Shown here: piece after piece, positions 16,974 through 26,379 of the stretch
Position numbering within the stretch: the first letter of the stretch is position 1
How the letters are laid out: each line of letters begins with the position of its first letter
Source: Gordonia jinhuaensis
GTDB taxonomy: Bacteria > Actinomycetota > Actinomycetes > Mycobacteriales > Mycobacteriaceae
Length of the DNA stretch: 64,000 nucleotides
Assembly (NCBI RefSeq): GCF_014639795.1
Contig: NZ_BMGC01000022.1
Location: 1-64,000 of the forward strand
Direction: 5' to 3'
Notes under the pieces: generated by a model
What the model saw: the letters and a program-made list of their open reading frames with translations, nothing else
Told to the model about the DNA's origin: nothing
The model's database searches: none
Made by a program: the position numbers and the translations under genes

Positions 16974-18437
16974 ATGAACAGAGCATCGAGAACGTGGCAT
17001 TCGGTAGCGCAGTCGGCCGTGGTGGCGGCCGTCGTGGTGTGCACCTTCATCACCGCTGTTGTCGTCGCGGTGAGTCTCCCTGCCGCCCAGGCGGCCGCGT
17101 CCCCGACATCGACCAGCGTCGCGCCGGCGCACTGCTCGCCACCGGCAGCAGGCGCTGGCTGGCAGACGGCGACCGCCAGACAGGCCGGACTCGACCAGCG
17201 ACGGCTCGATGACGCCATCGCCTTCGCCGCCTCGCGGATGCGCACCTTCGTCCAGGTCTTCCGCAACAACTGTCTGGTCGGGAACGGGCCGGCGAACCAG
17301 CTGACCGGATCGACACCGTGGAACCTCTTCAGCTCCACCAAGAGCGTGGTGTCGATGCTCGCGGGAATTGCGGTGACCCACGGCAAACTGGACCTCGACG
17401 CGTCCATCGCCCGATATCTGCCCGCGGGCGAGGTCGATCGCGCCCACGCGGCGATCACGGTCAAAGACCTGCTCACGCAGACCTCGGGCCTGCGACAGTC
17501 GATCGTCACCGAGGCGGCGACGGCCGGTCTCGATCTCGACCCCGACATCGCCAAACAGGCGCTGGCGCTGCCGGTCACCCATCAACCGGGCACCTTCTTC
17601 GAATACACCCAGCACGGCCCTGATCTCCACGCGTATGTGGTGCAGCGTGCTGTCGGAGAGGATCTGCAGAGCTTCGCGCAGCGGGAACTGTTCACCCCGT
17701 TGGGGATCGAGAGTTCCGACTACTACTGGGCGCGTGATCGCAGCGGACACACCTACGGATCCGCCTTTCTCTACATGCCTCCCGCCGACTATCCCAAACT
17801 CGGCATGCTGATGGCCGATGACGGGATGTGGGGATCGACGCGCATCATCTCCCACGACTACATCGCCGCCCTGCGTACGCCGTCACCGGCGAACCGCTGC
17901 TATGGATACCTGTTCTGGCTCAACGCGAAACCCTGCACCGGTCCGTCATTCCCGTCGCGGAAGACGATCGACATGGCACCGCTGGAAGGCCTGCCGAGTG
18001 ACGCCTACGCGATGGTGGGATTACTGCAGCAGAACAACTTCATCGTCCCCAGTCTGGGGTTGCTGGTCAGTTGGACCGGAGTGCTCGGCGATGTCTCGCC
18101 GGACCCCGCGACGGTGTTGAGCGCGGGAGTCAACAGCGAGCTCTACCACGACTTCTTCCGCATCCTCATCGCAGCGTTCACTTCTCCGCGGCTGCCCGAC
18201 CCGGGCCCCTACCGGCCGTCGGTCAATCTCGACGTCGACCCGATGCAGTTCACCGATCCCTCCATCACGCTGGGCGCGCTCGGCGTCGGACCGTACGCCC
18301 CGAAGAACTGCACCGTGGTGTCGTGCGGGACGACTCCGCTGCGAGCGCCGTTTCAGCACAATCCGGGATGTTTCGCGATTGCGTGCATACCGGTGCCACC
18401 CGGCTCCCCACGTTCGGTCACAGGGGGATCTGGATAA
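16974..18437 (+). CDS. Secreted serine hydrolase of the beta-lactamase/CubicO family
   Basis: 487 residues. A signal peptide (hydrophobic residues about 14-40, ending AAQAAA) is followed by the penicillin-binding/CubicO fold: SSTK at residues 120-123 is the SxxK nucleophile motif, and a Tyr-bearing segment (EYTQHGPDLHAYV) fits the second motif. The conserved KTG-like region is not clearly marked, as is usual in CubicO enzymes. Members act as esterases, beta-lactam hydrolases or peptide hydrolases outside the membrane. The C-terminal tail is rich in Pro and Cys (NCTVVSCGTT and CFAIACIP). Its last 20 bases overlap the convergent ThDP enzyme gene. Confidence 0.85.
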   Translation: MNRASRTWHSVAQSAVVAAVVVCTFITAVVVAVSLPAAQAAASPTSTSVAPAHCSPPAAGAGWQTATARQAGLDQRRLDDAIAFAASRMRTFVQVFRNNCLVGNGPANQLTGSTPWNLFSSTKSVVSMLAGIAVTHGKLDLDASIARYLPAGEVDRAHAAITVKDLLTQTSGLRQSIVTEAATAGLDLDPDIAKQALALPVTHQPGTFFEYTQHGPDLHAYVVQRAVGEDLQSFAQRELFTPLGIESSDYYWARDRSGHTYGSAFLYMPPADYPKLGMLMADDGMWGSTRIISHDYIAALRTPSPANRCYGYLFWLNAKPCTGPSFPSRKTIDMAPLEGLPSDAYAMVGLLQQNNFIVPSLGLLVSWTGVLGDVSPDPATVLSAGVNSELYHDFFRILIAAFTSPRLPDPGPYRPSVNLDVDPMQFTDPSITLGALGVGPYAPKNCTVVSCGTTPLRAPFQHNPGCFAIACIPVPPGSPRSVTGGSG

Positions 18438-20043
18438 CCATCGGACCCGAGTGGGCGAACGCCGTCCGCAGGGCATCGCCGAGTTCGGCGACGGTCTCAG
18501 TGCGGACCGCTGCGACCCCGAAACCCTCGGCCAAAGACACCCAATCGATGGTGGGCCGGGTCAGGTCGAACAACGTCGAGGCCACCGGTCCGGCGCCGTG
18601 CGCTCCGACGTTGAACATCTCGTTGTCGAGGATGCGGTAGCGGTTGTTCGCGAACACCAGCACCGTGATGTCGAGATTCTCCCGAGCCATCGTCCACAGG
18701 GCTTGCGGCATGTAGAGACCGCTGCCGTCGCTCTCGAGCGCGATGACCTTGCGATCGGGGCAGGCAACGGCTGCGCCGATGGCATTCGGCATCGCGAAGC
18801 CGATCGATCCACCCGTCGACAGCAGCACGTCGTGCGGGGCCGAGTGGCGCAGATCGTCGAAGAAGCTGCCGCCGGTGGTGAGTGATTCGTCGACCACGAT
18901 CGCCTCCTCCGGCAGCATCGCCGACACCACCGCACCGATGGTGCGTCCGGTCAGCGGGCCGTCGGAGGGCATGTCCGGCGGCCCGTAGTCGGCGACCGCA
19001 GCGCCGAGCGAACCGGCCCCGAGGGTGTCGACGAGGTGATCGAGTGCGTAGGTGATGTCCTGGTCCACGCGGACGAGTTCGTGGATGCGTGCCGACGGCG
19101 GATACAGTGTGCTCGGGCGGTCGGGATAGGCGAAGAAGGCGATCGGCGCCTTGGCGCCCACGAGGATGAGATTGTCGTATTTCTCCAGCAGTGCAACCGA
19201 TTCGGCGATCGGATAGGGGATGCGCGTGACCTCCACACGGCCGGCGCCGCGCGATATCCGGGGATTGTGTGTTTGTGCGAGCAGGTCGGCGCCGGTGGCA
19301 GCGGCGATCTTGCCCGCCAGTGCCAGGGGGGCCTCGCGGGTCGCGCGGCCACCGAGTACGAGCGCGGTGGACCCGCCCTCCCGCAGGATCGCGGCAGCGG
19401 ACTCGATCACCGAATCCGACGGCCGAGCAGGAGGATTGGGATGTGCTCGTGGAGTCGGGGTGCTTGAGTCGACGGTGCTCCATGCGGTGTTCGCGGGCAG
19501 GATGAGCGAGGCGACGCGGCCCGGTGCCGACGTCGCCGCCGCGACGGCCACCGCGGTATCTGTCGCCACCGACTCGGCATTGGGCGAGGTTCGGACCCAT
19601 GAGCTGAACGGCCTCGCCGCACCTTCGATGTCAGAGGTGAGCGGTGCGTCGAATGAGCGATGGTAGGTGGCGTGGTCGCCGATCACGTTGACGATCGGAG
19701 ACTGTGCGCGTCCGGCATTGTGCAGATTCGACAGACCGTTGGCGAGCCCAGGCCCGAGGTGGAGCAGGGTGGCTGCGGGCCGGTCGAGCATCCGCGCATA
19801 GCCGTCGGCGGCACCGGTCACCACGCCCTCGAAAAGGCCGAGGATGCACCGCATCCCGTCAACCGAGTCCAGGGCGTCGACGAAATGCATCTCGGAGGTC
19901 CCGGGATTGGCGAAGCACACGTCCACGCCGCAGTCGAGGAGTGTGCGCAGGAGACTCTGGGCGCCGGTGATGGTGTGATCTGCGCGATCGATGTCGTTGT
20001 GTCCGTTGTTGATCTGATCGAGGTTGCTCACCTTGTCGAGCAT
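18418..20043 (-). CDS. ThDP-dependent enzyme of the acetolactate synthase/benzoylformate decarboxylase family
   Basis: 541 residues with three domains: an N-terminal pyrimidine-binding domain with GLFEGVVTGAADGYARM (Glu72 activates ThDP), a central domain, and a C-terminal diphosphate domain with SDGSGLYMPQALWTMARE followed by VFANN. The usual GDG of the ThDP/Mg motif is SDG here. Members decarboxylate 2-oxo acids or join them by carboligation. FADs of the acetolactate type are not implied by sequence. There is no small subunit gene. The start may be ATG 20043 or GTG 20031; the ATG lies on the edge of a strong hairpin, so the GTG may be more likely. Confidence 0.85.
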   Translation of the reverse strand: MLDKVSNLDQINNGHNDIDRADHTITGAQSLLRTLLDCGVDVCFANPGTSEMHFVDALDSVDGMRCILGLFEGVVTGAADGYARMLDRPAATLLHLGPGLANGLSNLHNAGRAQSPIVNVIGDHATYHRSFDAPLTSDIEGAARPFSSWVRTSPNAESVATDTAVAVAAATSAPGRVASLILPANTAWSTVDSSTPTPRAHPNPPARPSDSVIESAAAILREGGSTALVLGGRATREAPLALAGKIAAATGADLLAQTHNPRISRGAGRVEVTRIPYPIAESVALLEKYDNLILVGAKAPIAFFAYPDRPSTLYPPSARIHELVRVDQDITYALDHLVDTLGAGSLGAAVADYGPPDMPSDGPLTGRTIGAVVSAMLPEEAIVVDESLTTGGSFFDDLRHSAPHDVLLSTGGSIGFAMPNAIGAAVACPDRKVIALESDGSGLYMPQALWTMARENLDITVLVFANNRYRILDNEMFNVGAHGAGPVASTLFDLTRPTIDWVSLAEGFGVAAVRTETVAELGDALRTAFAHSGPMVIQIPL

Positions 20044-20079
20044 CCCACACGGTCGCCATGGGGTCGCGACCGTGTGGGA
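20043..20079 (-). terminator. Hairpin terminator after the CocE-type gene
   Basis: A perfect 14-bp inverted repeat (20043-20056 with 20066-20079) with a 9-base loop, 37 bases after the stop of the upstream minus-strand gene and touching the next start. Confidence 0.7.
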
Positions 20080-20116
20080 CGGATGGGGCCGCTCACCGCT
20101 CGGCGGAGCGTGCCGG

Positions 20117-22198
20117 TCAGCGCAGCGGCGCCGAGATCGGCAGGTTCACAAAGCTCGGGCTGGCGGGATCGAGCAGGATGTGTTCGGGTTTGAGTCCGGA
20201 CGCGTTGAGCGACGGACGGGTTGGCAGCCCGCGCGGCAGGTTCATCGCGAACACGTCGATCCGCAGTCGGTGCCCCGCCTTGATCACCGCATCGGTCGGC
20301 AGTATGCCCAGGTCGATGGGGGTGGCCTTGCCCGGTACAGCCGGCTGCCTGGTGCCCAGCGTCAGTGTGTAGAACGGGTCGATCACGTCGCCGTTGGCGC
20401 CGTAGGTGGTCTGCGACGTGTCGAGTGCGCGCATCGAGACCACCAGCTGACCCGAGTTCACCACGGTGGAACGGCCGTCGGGGGCGACATCGTTGAGGGT
20501 CGCGGTGAAGTAGCCGTCGGTGGCGTCGAGCACCGTGTTGAGATGCAGGTTGATGGGTCCGGAGATCGACCGTGCCTCGGTGAGAGGTGCGGAGGTGAAT
20601 GTCAGCGCGTCGTGTTCGGACACCCTCGCGTCGTCGGCACAGCCGGGGAAGATCGCCAACGCCCCCGCGGTCTGTTGGGCGCCGTCACGAGAGCAGACGC
20701 TGAGCAGACCCGGTGCGACGGTGAGCCGCCGGTGTGACGAGCTCGGCGCGGTGCGAAGGCTGCCGTCGCCCGCGGCGGCTGCGGCTGTGCCACTGGGTGT
20801 TCCGTCGAGGTAGAGCCGTTGACGCACCATGCCGGGACGCGGGAACGACTGCGCCGACACCCACGTGCCGCCGATCTGCTTCAGGTTCACCGGGCCGTAG
20901 CGGTCGACCCCGTTGTCGACGCCCTTGAGCCAGTGGTCGAACCACGCCTTCTGCAGCACATCGAGGCGCGGCGGAGTGCCCGCCTGACCCTGTCCGCCGC
21001 CGATCGTCGTGTGGTAGCCCGGGCCCATGATGAGTTGTTTGTGCCCGGCGGGCAGGGGGATGTTGTTGAACATCCGCACCTCGCTGTTGGTGAACAGATC
21101 GAACCAGCCGCCGTAGATCATCGTCGGGGTGGTGATCTGATCGGCGTGGTCGAGCCACGACTGGCGTTCTCGCGAATCCGGTAGGAGGAGAGCCTTGAGC
21201 TCGTCGGGGGCGGTGGAGTAGCTCTGTGCGGTCAGCGCGTCGATGAACTGGGGGAAGAACGTGACCGGGTCGGAGACCCGGGCTGCCAACCACTTCCAGT
21301 CGAAGGTCCCGTTGAGCATCGAGGCGACATTGGGGATCAGCTTGGTGCCGTTGACCAGACCCAGCCACAGCGGCAGGAATCCCACGCCGACGGCTCCGCC
21401 GGGCATCACGATGTCACGGATCAGATCACCGCCCGGCTCGACGGGCATGATGGCCTTGAGTGCCGCCGGGCGCTTGTTGGCGGCCTGGATCTGGTTGATG
21501 GCCGAATACGACACACCCATCATGCCGACCTTGCCGTTCGACCAGCGCTGACGGGACGCCCAGTCGATCACCTCGACCGAATCCTGCTGCTCACGCGCGC
21601 CGAACACATCCCAGTGGCCCTGCGAGAAACCGGTGCCGCGCACATCGACGACCACCGTGGTGTAGCCGGATCGGACCAGGTTGTAGTCGACGCTGAAGGT
21701 GCGGATGCCGCCGTCACGGACGGTGTGAGCGATGTCGGTGATGCCGTCGATCGGTGTGCCGTGCAGATTGATCGCGTTGGTGAGCGCGGTGACGTAGGGG
21801 GTGAGCACCGGGTTCTGCAGCGCCGCGGCGGCGACTGCCGAGACCAGCTTCGTATACGGGGTCATGGTGACGATCACGGGGGTCTTCGCGCTGGTTGCCA
21901 CGTTCTGCTTGTCGGCGGGGCGATACACATTGGCGCGCAGAATGGTGCCGTCACTCATCCGGATCGGCACATCCCAGCTGATGTTGATCCCGGCATACGG
22001 CTGTGGACCGTCATGGGAAGCGCGCCACGCGGCACCGACCGCACCGGCATCGGGGGCCATGATGGCCGCAGATGCGGTGGCCGGTGTGACCACCAAGGAG
22101 AGCAGTACGGGGAGCACCGCGGCCAGGATCCACCGGGCCGCAGTCGCCCCGACCCTGTCCGATTTGGTCCTGGCCGATCTGGTCCGGTCCAGTTCCAT
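20117..22198 (-). CDS. Secreted CocE/NonD-family (X-Pro dipeptidyl-peptidase-like) hydrolase
   Basis: 693 residues. A basic lead and hydrophobic signal (about residues 22-48, ending ATASAA) suggest export. The alpha/beta-hydrolase domain carries the S15-type entry IRMSDGTILRANVYRP, VDVRGTGFSQG and the nucleophile elbow MMGVSYSAIN (GxSYxx), with the catalytic Asp probably in YGGWFDLFTN and His in PGYHTT. A C-terminal jelly-roll-like domain (EARSISGPINLHLNT and KAGHRLRIDVFAMN) completes the CocE layout. Members cleave esters or X-Pro peptides. The gene is followed by a hairpin terminator. Family assignment is good, the substrate unknown. Confidence 0.88.
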   Translation of the reverse strand: MELDRTRSARTKSDRVGATAARWILAAVLPVLLSLVVTPATASAAIMAPDAGAVGAAWRASHDGPQPYAGINISWDVPIRMSDGTILRANVYRPADKQNVATSAKTPVIVTMTPYTKLVSAVAAAALQNPVLTPYVTALTNAINLHGTPIDGITDIAHTVRDGGIRTFSVDYNLVRSGYTTVVVDVRGTGFSQGHWDVFGAREQQDSVEVIDWASRQRWSNGKVGMMGVSYSAINQIQAANKRPAALKAIMPVEPGGDLIRDIVMPGGAVGVGFLPLWLGLVNGTKLIPNVASMLNGTFDWKWLAARVSDPVTFFPQFIDALTAQSYSTAPDELKALLLPDSRERQSWLDHADQITTPTMIYGGWFDLFTNSEVRMFNNIPLPAGHKQLIMGPGYHTTIGGGQGQAGTPPRLDVLQKAWFDHWLKGVDNGVDRYGPVNLKQIGGTWVSAQSFPRPGMVRQRLYLDGTPSGTAAAAAGDGSLRTAPSSSHRRLTVAPGLLSVCSRDGAQQTAGALAIFPGCADDARVSEHDALTFTSAPLTEARSISGPINLHLNTVLDATDGYFTATLNDVAPDGRSTVVNSGQLVVSMRALDTSQTTYGANGDVIDPFYTLTLGTRQPAVPGKATPIDLGILPTDAVIKAGHRLRIDVFAMNLPRGLPTRPSLNASGLKPEHILLDPASPSFVNLPISAPLR

Positions 22199-22278
22199 CC
22201 GGTCGCATTCGATCTGGCCGGAATCTGTGTGGACAGCCCATCGCTGTTCGACGTCACGCGAACCACCCCGTCCCCCGA

Positions 22279-22301
22279 TTCGTCACGCTAAACGTGACGA
22301 A
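22279..22301. promoter_or_regulatory. Inverted repeat in the divergent CocE-type/VOC promoter region
   Basis: TTCGTCACG (22279-22287) and CGTGACGAA (22293-22301) form a 9-bp perfect inverted repeat with a 5-base spacer between two divergent genes. It may be an operator; no regulator gene is adjacent. Confidence 0.4.
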
Positions 22302-22334
22302 AAGTAACAGCTAACACCGGGACGGCGGGCGAGA

Positions 22335-22784
22335 ATGGACAACATGTCCCAGAAAATCGTTCCCTGCCTGTGGTTCGACGGTGTTGCCCGTGAGGCCGTC
22401 GACTTCTACGTCGACGCGTTCGACTGTGCGCCAGGCTTCGAGGGTTCGGTGGCCGCCGCGCAGCGCTATCCCGAACAGGGACTCCCGGAGACTCAGAAAG
22501 ACCATGCCGGGGACGAGATGATGATCGAATTCGACCTCGCCGGAGTACGGTTCGCCGCACTGAATGCGGGTCCCGAATTCTCCTTCATCCCGGCGAATTC
22601 ACTCATGGTGAATTTCGGTCCTTCCCATGACGCATTCGCGCGGGAGCAACAGTGCGGATGGTGCCGCGACCGTTTCGGTGTCAGTTGGCAGATCATCCCG
22701 GAGAACCTGCAGGATCTCCTCGCGAAGCCGGGGGCATTCGAGAACCTGATGTCGATGACGAAGATCGTGATCGCCGACCTGTAG
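22335..22784 (+). CDS. VOC/PhnB-like protein with a shortened centre
   Basis: 149 residues. The N half follows the PhnB/3-demethylubiquinone-methyltransferase-like VOC fold: KIVPCLWFDGVAREAVDFYV, DEMMIEFDLAGVRFAALNAGPEF, and NSLMVNFGPSHDAFARE. The C half ends in GWCRDRFGVSWQIIPENLQDL. Family members usually have about 25-30 residues between those blocks (the WxxLxxGGxxxMPLxxYPFS part), which are missing here as NFGPSHDAFAREQQCGW joins them directly. So the gene looks internally deleted but still in frame. Such proteins are cytosolic, with no proven role for most. It lies alone, with a hairpin terminator after it. Confidence 0.82.
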   Translation: MDNMSQKIVPCLWFDGVAREAVDFYVDAFDCAPGFEGSVAAAQRYPEQGLPETQKDHAGDEMMIEFDLAGVRFAALNAGPEFSFIPANSLMVNFGPSHDAFAREQQCGWCRDRFGVSWQIIPENLQDLLAKPGAFENLMSMTKIVIADL

Positions 22785-22812
22785 GCCGGGTGGATGTACC
22801 AGATGGTCACGA

Positions 22813-22852
22813 GAGAGCGCCGTTGAGGACATATATCCTCAACGGCGCTCTC
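22813..22852. terminator. Bidirectional hairpin terminator
   Basis: A 17-bp perfect inverted repeat (22813-22829 with 22836-22852), loop CATATA, between two converging genes. Confidence 0.85.
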
Positions 22853-22858
22853 AGGTGA

Positions 22859-23185
22859 CTATTTTGCGGATCTCGTTCTCGATGAACAGGCCGAGGTGAG
22901 CGTCCGCCACAGCAGCATGCCCACACAGGCGGCGATCGCGATGGCCGCCAGCCACAGTCGCGCTGGCGTATCTGCCAGGTCGTGGAGTGTCATCGGTCCG
23001 GCATGGCCCTGTTCGAGATCGGTGGCCACGATCACGACGACAGCGAGCGCGGTGAGTGCCACATAGGCGGTCGCGCACACCGCGAACCAGCGGGGGATCA
23101 CACACGACGGTGAACCCTGCGACGTCACTCTCGTTGACGCCGATCCCGACGAGGTCAACCCGCCGACCATACCGATGCGACGCAT
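22859..23185 (-). CDS. Small hypothetical membrane protein (108 aa)
   Basis: 108 residues with two hydrophobic helices (about 33-55 and 76-95) and a Ser/Thr-rich N terminus. It ends just before the shared terminator and starts 10 bases after the stop of the permease gene upstream on the same strand, so it may be cotranscribed with it. It was not recognised as a known family. The N-terminal start is uncertain: ATG 23185 (MRRIGMVG) is taken here, but ATG 23170 is also possible. Confidence 0.6.
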   Translation of the reverse strand: MRRIGMVGGLTSSGSASTRVTSQGSPSCVIPRWFAVCATAYVALTALAVVVIVATDLEQGHAGPMTLHDLADTPARLWLAAIAIAACVGMLLWRTLTSACSSRTRSAK

Positions 23186-23194
23186 GAGCTCAGT

Positions 23195-24811
23195 CTAGAC
23201 CGTCGCGCCGTCGGCGGAGGAGTCGTTTGCCGAGGTCGTCCCACTTGCGGCGGTGGTGTCGAACACCTCATCGCCTGCCACCTGACGGATGGGACCTGTG
23301 AACCATTTCTTCACCGACAGATGCCAGTAGAGGAACAGCAGGATCAGTGCTCCACCGATGAGCAGCGGCGTGTAGTTGACGTACTTCCACGCGAAGCTCG
23401 GGTCCCACGGCATACCGCCCAGAGACGTGGGGAACATCGCGATGATCGACGTCACCACGATCTCGATGAGGGCCAGCGGTGCAATCCACTTGTACTTGCT
23501 GCCCAGGTTCCACGATCCCGCCTCGAAGCTGTCGCCGGCCTTCCATCGGTAGTAGATCGGGATGGCGAAGCACAGGTAGAGCCCGACGACGCCGATCGAG
23601 ACGACGGCGAAGAAGGCCACCGGGACAGGGGCGCCGTTGATGTCCACGGGCACCAGGGCCGGCAGCGTGAGGATCGCCGCGACCACGGCGGTGGCGATGA
23701 CCGCGTTGGCGGGCACCTTGTTCTTGTTGACCTTCGACCACAGCTGATGGCCGGGCACCCCGCCGTCGCGACTGAAGGCGAACATCATCCGTGATGCGGT
23801 GGTCTGGCAGGCGGCCGCGCAGAACAACTGGCCGAAGGTGGAGATGAGCAGGACAAGCCCGGCCCACTTGGAACTCAGTGCGGAGGTGATGATGGTGGCC
23901 ACCGCGCCGCCGCCCTTGGAGACGTCATCGGCGTTCTGCACCGCGAACAGGAAGCTGAGCAGGAGCAGCCATCCGCCGATCGCCGAGTACACGATCGAAC
24001 GCCAGATGCCCTTGGCGGCAGCGCCGGAGGCACCCTTGGTCTCCTCGGACAGGTGAGCCGAGGCGTCGTAGCCGGTGATCGTGTACTGCGTGAGGATCGC
24101 CGACATCGGCAGCACGTAGAACAGGAATCCCGCACCGGAGGTCTTGCCCTCGAAGATGCCGGTGTTGTTGATCGTCTTGGTGAACACATCCGACACCGAC
24201 GCATGGTGGTCGGGGATCAGGAACAGGATGAGAATCACTGCGGCGGCGCCGAATACGTGCCACCACACGGAGACGTTGTTGATCAGTGACAGCAGATTGC
24301 CGGAGAAGATGTTGATGAGCGCCACGGCCACCAGGATCACCACGAACATGATGAAGATGGTGGTCAGATCACCGCTCTTCCACGACGAGAAGTAGACGCC
24401 GAGGGTGAGGTCGACGAAGGTCGCCGCACCGTAGGCCACCGACGCGAGGATGGCGATCAGACCGATCAGGTTCAGCCAGCCGGTGTAGAAGCCGGCCTTC
24501 ACCCCGCCCAGCTTCGAGGCCCACCAGTACAGGCCGCCGGATGTGGGATAGGCCGAGACCAGCTCGGCCATGCAGAAACCGATCAGCAGGATGAAGACGG
24601 CCACGATCGGCCATCCCCAGGCGATGGCGGCGGGTCCGCCGTTGTTCCAGCCCAATCCGAACGAGGTGAAACACCCCGACAGGATCGAGATGATGGAGAA
24701 CGAGATCGCGAAGTTGGAGAATCCAGACCACGATCGGGACAGTTCTTGGGTGTATCCGAGACGAGCGAGGTGTTGCTCGTCTTCGGTGAGTACTTCGTGG
24801 CCTTCGGGCAC
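23195..24811 (-). CDS. Amino-acid/GABA-type APC permease
   Basis: 538 residues, about 12 helices. The start of the core, LGYTQELSRSWSGFSNFAIS, then GWNNGGPAAIAWGWP, is typical of the amino acid/choline transporter branch of APC permeases (GabP, BAT1, Uga4-like). The GTG at 24811 is chosen over the frame to 24955 because GAGAAGG lies upstream and because the family starts shortly before LGYTQELSR. It diverges from the flavin oxidoreductase gene at 25091, so the two may share a regulator and substrate, perhaps an N-methylated or other amine-type amino acid. The polar C tail (TTAASGTTSANDSSADGA) is low complexity. Confidence 0.87.
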   Translation of the reverse strand: MPEGHEVLTEDEQHLARLGYTQELSRSWSGFSNFAISFSIISILSGCFTSFGLGWNNGGPAAIAWGWPIVAVFILLIGFCMAELVSAYPTSGGLYWWASKLGGVKAGFYTGWLNLIGLIAILASVAYGAATFVDLTLGVYFSSWKSGDLTTIFIMFVVILVAVALINIFSGNLLSLINNVSVWWHVFGAAAVILILFLIPDHHASVSDVFTKTINNTGIFEGKTSGAGFLFYVLPMSAILTQYTITGYDASAHLSEETKGASGAAAKGIWRSIVYSAIGGWLLLLSFLFAVQNADDVSKGGGAVATIITSALSSKWAGLVLLISTFGQLFCAAACQTTASRMMFAFSRDGGVPGHQLWSKVNKNKVPANAVIATAVVAAILTLPALVPVDINGAPVPVAFFAVVSIGVVGLYLCFAIPIYYRWKAGDSFEAGSWNLGSKYKWIAPLALIEIVVTSIIAMFPTSLGGMPWDPSFAWKYVNYTPLLIGGALILLFLYWHLSVKKWFTGPIRQVAGDEVFDTTAASGTTSANDSSADGATV

Positions 24812-25090
24812 GGTGCATCCTTCTCGAGTCGAGTCCGGCTGTTGCAGATCATGGTGACGCACTGATGGTTTCGTCGTTGTTACGGCAATGCTTCGGCTGG
24901 TGATAATTCGCCGGGTCGTGGCCATGTTTGCCCCGTCGATGTGCGATAGGTGCACGACATTTCCGATAGTGTCGGCCCAGAGCTGCGGCGAGAACCGGGC
25001 AGCGCCTTGCGGATCGGGTCATGCCGACGGTGATCGACCCGGACTGATCCGATGAACCCGGCCCGCTCCGATCGATCCGGAGGTGTGACG

Positions 25091-26257
25091 ATGGCCGACG
25101 ATCTTCCCGATTCTGCATCGGTGGTGGTGATCGGCGGCGGCGTGATCGGCACGTCCATCGCCTGCCATCTCGCGGCATCCGGTCTCGACGGCGTGGTGCT
25201 GGTGGACAAGGGAGACCTCGCCGGCGGATCCACCTGCCGCGCCGCCGGCGGCGTCCGCGCCAGCTTCTCGCAGTCGGCCAATATCGAGATCGGTCTGCGC
25301 GGACTCGAGGTGTACTCACGTTTCGCCGCGCTCTACGGGCAGCAGATCGACTTCCACCGGGACGGCTATCTCTACCTGCTCACCGACCAGACGCAGATGG
25401 ACTCATTCGAAGCTGCTGTGGCGCTGCAGAATTCGTACGGGATGGCCAGTGAGATGGTCGGCCCGGCCCGCGCCCTCGAGCTCTCGCCGCTGATCAGTAC
25501 CGAGGGGTTGCTCGGGGCGTGCTGGTCGCCCGGCGATGCCAAGGCGACCCCCGAGTCGGTGGTGGCGGGCTATGCGCGCACCGCACGCCGGCACGGTGCG
25601 GTGATCCGCACGCACACCGAGGTTCTCGACATAGAGAGCAGCGGCGGGACCATCACCGGCGTCATCACCGACCGCGGGACCATCGCGACCGGGCGGGTGG
25701 TGTGTGCGGCCGGCGCCTGGTCGGGTCGGATCGGACAGATGGTGGGGGTGGACATCCCCGTGACTCCGGTCCGCCGACAGATCGCCTTCACCGCACCTCG
25801 CGACGGTCTGCCGACGCACTCGCCGTCGCTCACGATCGACTTCGCCTCCAGTTTCTACTTCCACCCCGAGGGCGGTGGTCTGCTGATCGGCTGGTCGGAT
25901 CCCGACCAGCTGCCGGGGTTCGGGGTGCGCTTCGAACCCGACGACTGGTTCGCCGGGGTATCGCGCGTGGCGGCGCAGCGGGCGCCGGAGATCCTCTCGT
26001 GTGGTGTGCGTACCGGCTGGGCCGGCCTGTACGAGGTGACCCCCGATCACAATCAGATCATCGACCGCAGCACCGAGGTGCCCGGGTTGTTCGTGGCGAC
26101 CGGCTACTCCGGGCACGGCTTCCTCATGGGACCTGCGACCGGTGAGATCGTCTGTGACCTGGTCAACGAGGTGACACCCGGCTACGACATCACCGGATTC
26201 CGCCTCGACAGGTTCGCCCGTGAACCTCGCGGCGATGCGGAGGTCGCGATCGTCTGA
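25091..26257 (+). CDS. FAD-dependent amino-acid oxidase/dehydrogenase (DAO family)
   Basis: 388 residues. N-terminal dinucleotide motif VVVIGGGVIGTSIACHLAASG, then the second glycine-rich loop DKGDLAGGSTCRAAGGVRASF, which matches sarcosine/dimethylglycine dehydrogenase and glycine oxidase. The C-terminal end GYSGHGFLMGPATGEIVCDL is the FAD-closing motif of the family. It should oxidise an amine or amino acid, with reduced flavin passing electrons to oxygen or a carrier. ATG 25091 has GGAGGTGTG upstream. It is divergent from a GABA/choline-type permease, which fits uptake plus oxidation of one substrate. Confidence 0.88.
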   Translation: MADDLPDSASVVVIGGGVIGTSIACHLAASGLDGVVLVDKGDLAGGSTCRAAGGVRASFSQSANIEIGLRGLEVYSRFAALYGQQIDFHRDGYLYLLTDQTQMDSFEAAVALQNSYGMASEMVGPARALELSPLISTEGLLGACWSPGDAKATPESVVAGYARTARRHGAVIRTHTEVLDIESSGGTITGVITDRGTIATGRVVCAAGAWSGRIGQMVGVDIPVTPVRRQIAFTAPRDGLPTHSPSLTIDFASSFYFHPEGGGLLIGWSDPDQLPGFGVRFEPDDWFAGVSRVAAQRAPEILSCGVRTGWAGLYEVTPDHNQIIDRSTEVPGLFVATGYSGHGFLMGPATGEIVCDLVNEVTPGYDITGFRLDRFAREPRGDAEVAIV

Positions 26258-26379
26258 GCCGCCGGTCGCGCTCTCGACAGGACCCGACCTGACGCGCGAT
26301 TCAAGTATGAGGCACCATGGAGACTGACGTCACATACGCGACATCACGACGCCGCGACATCACGACGAAGGAGTCACCC

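Noticed and set aside
22011-22266. Several short minus-strand frames before the CocE-type gene
   Set aside because: They overlap the signal region in other frames and derive from locally repeated GATCTGGTCC-like sequence; no domain is seen.
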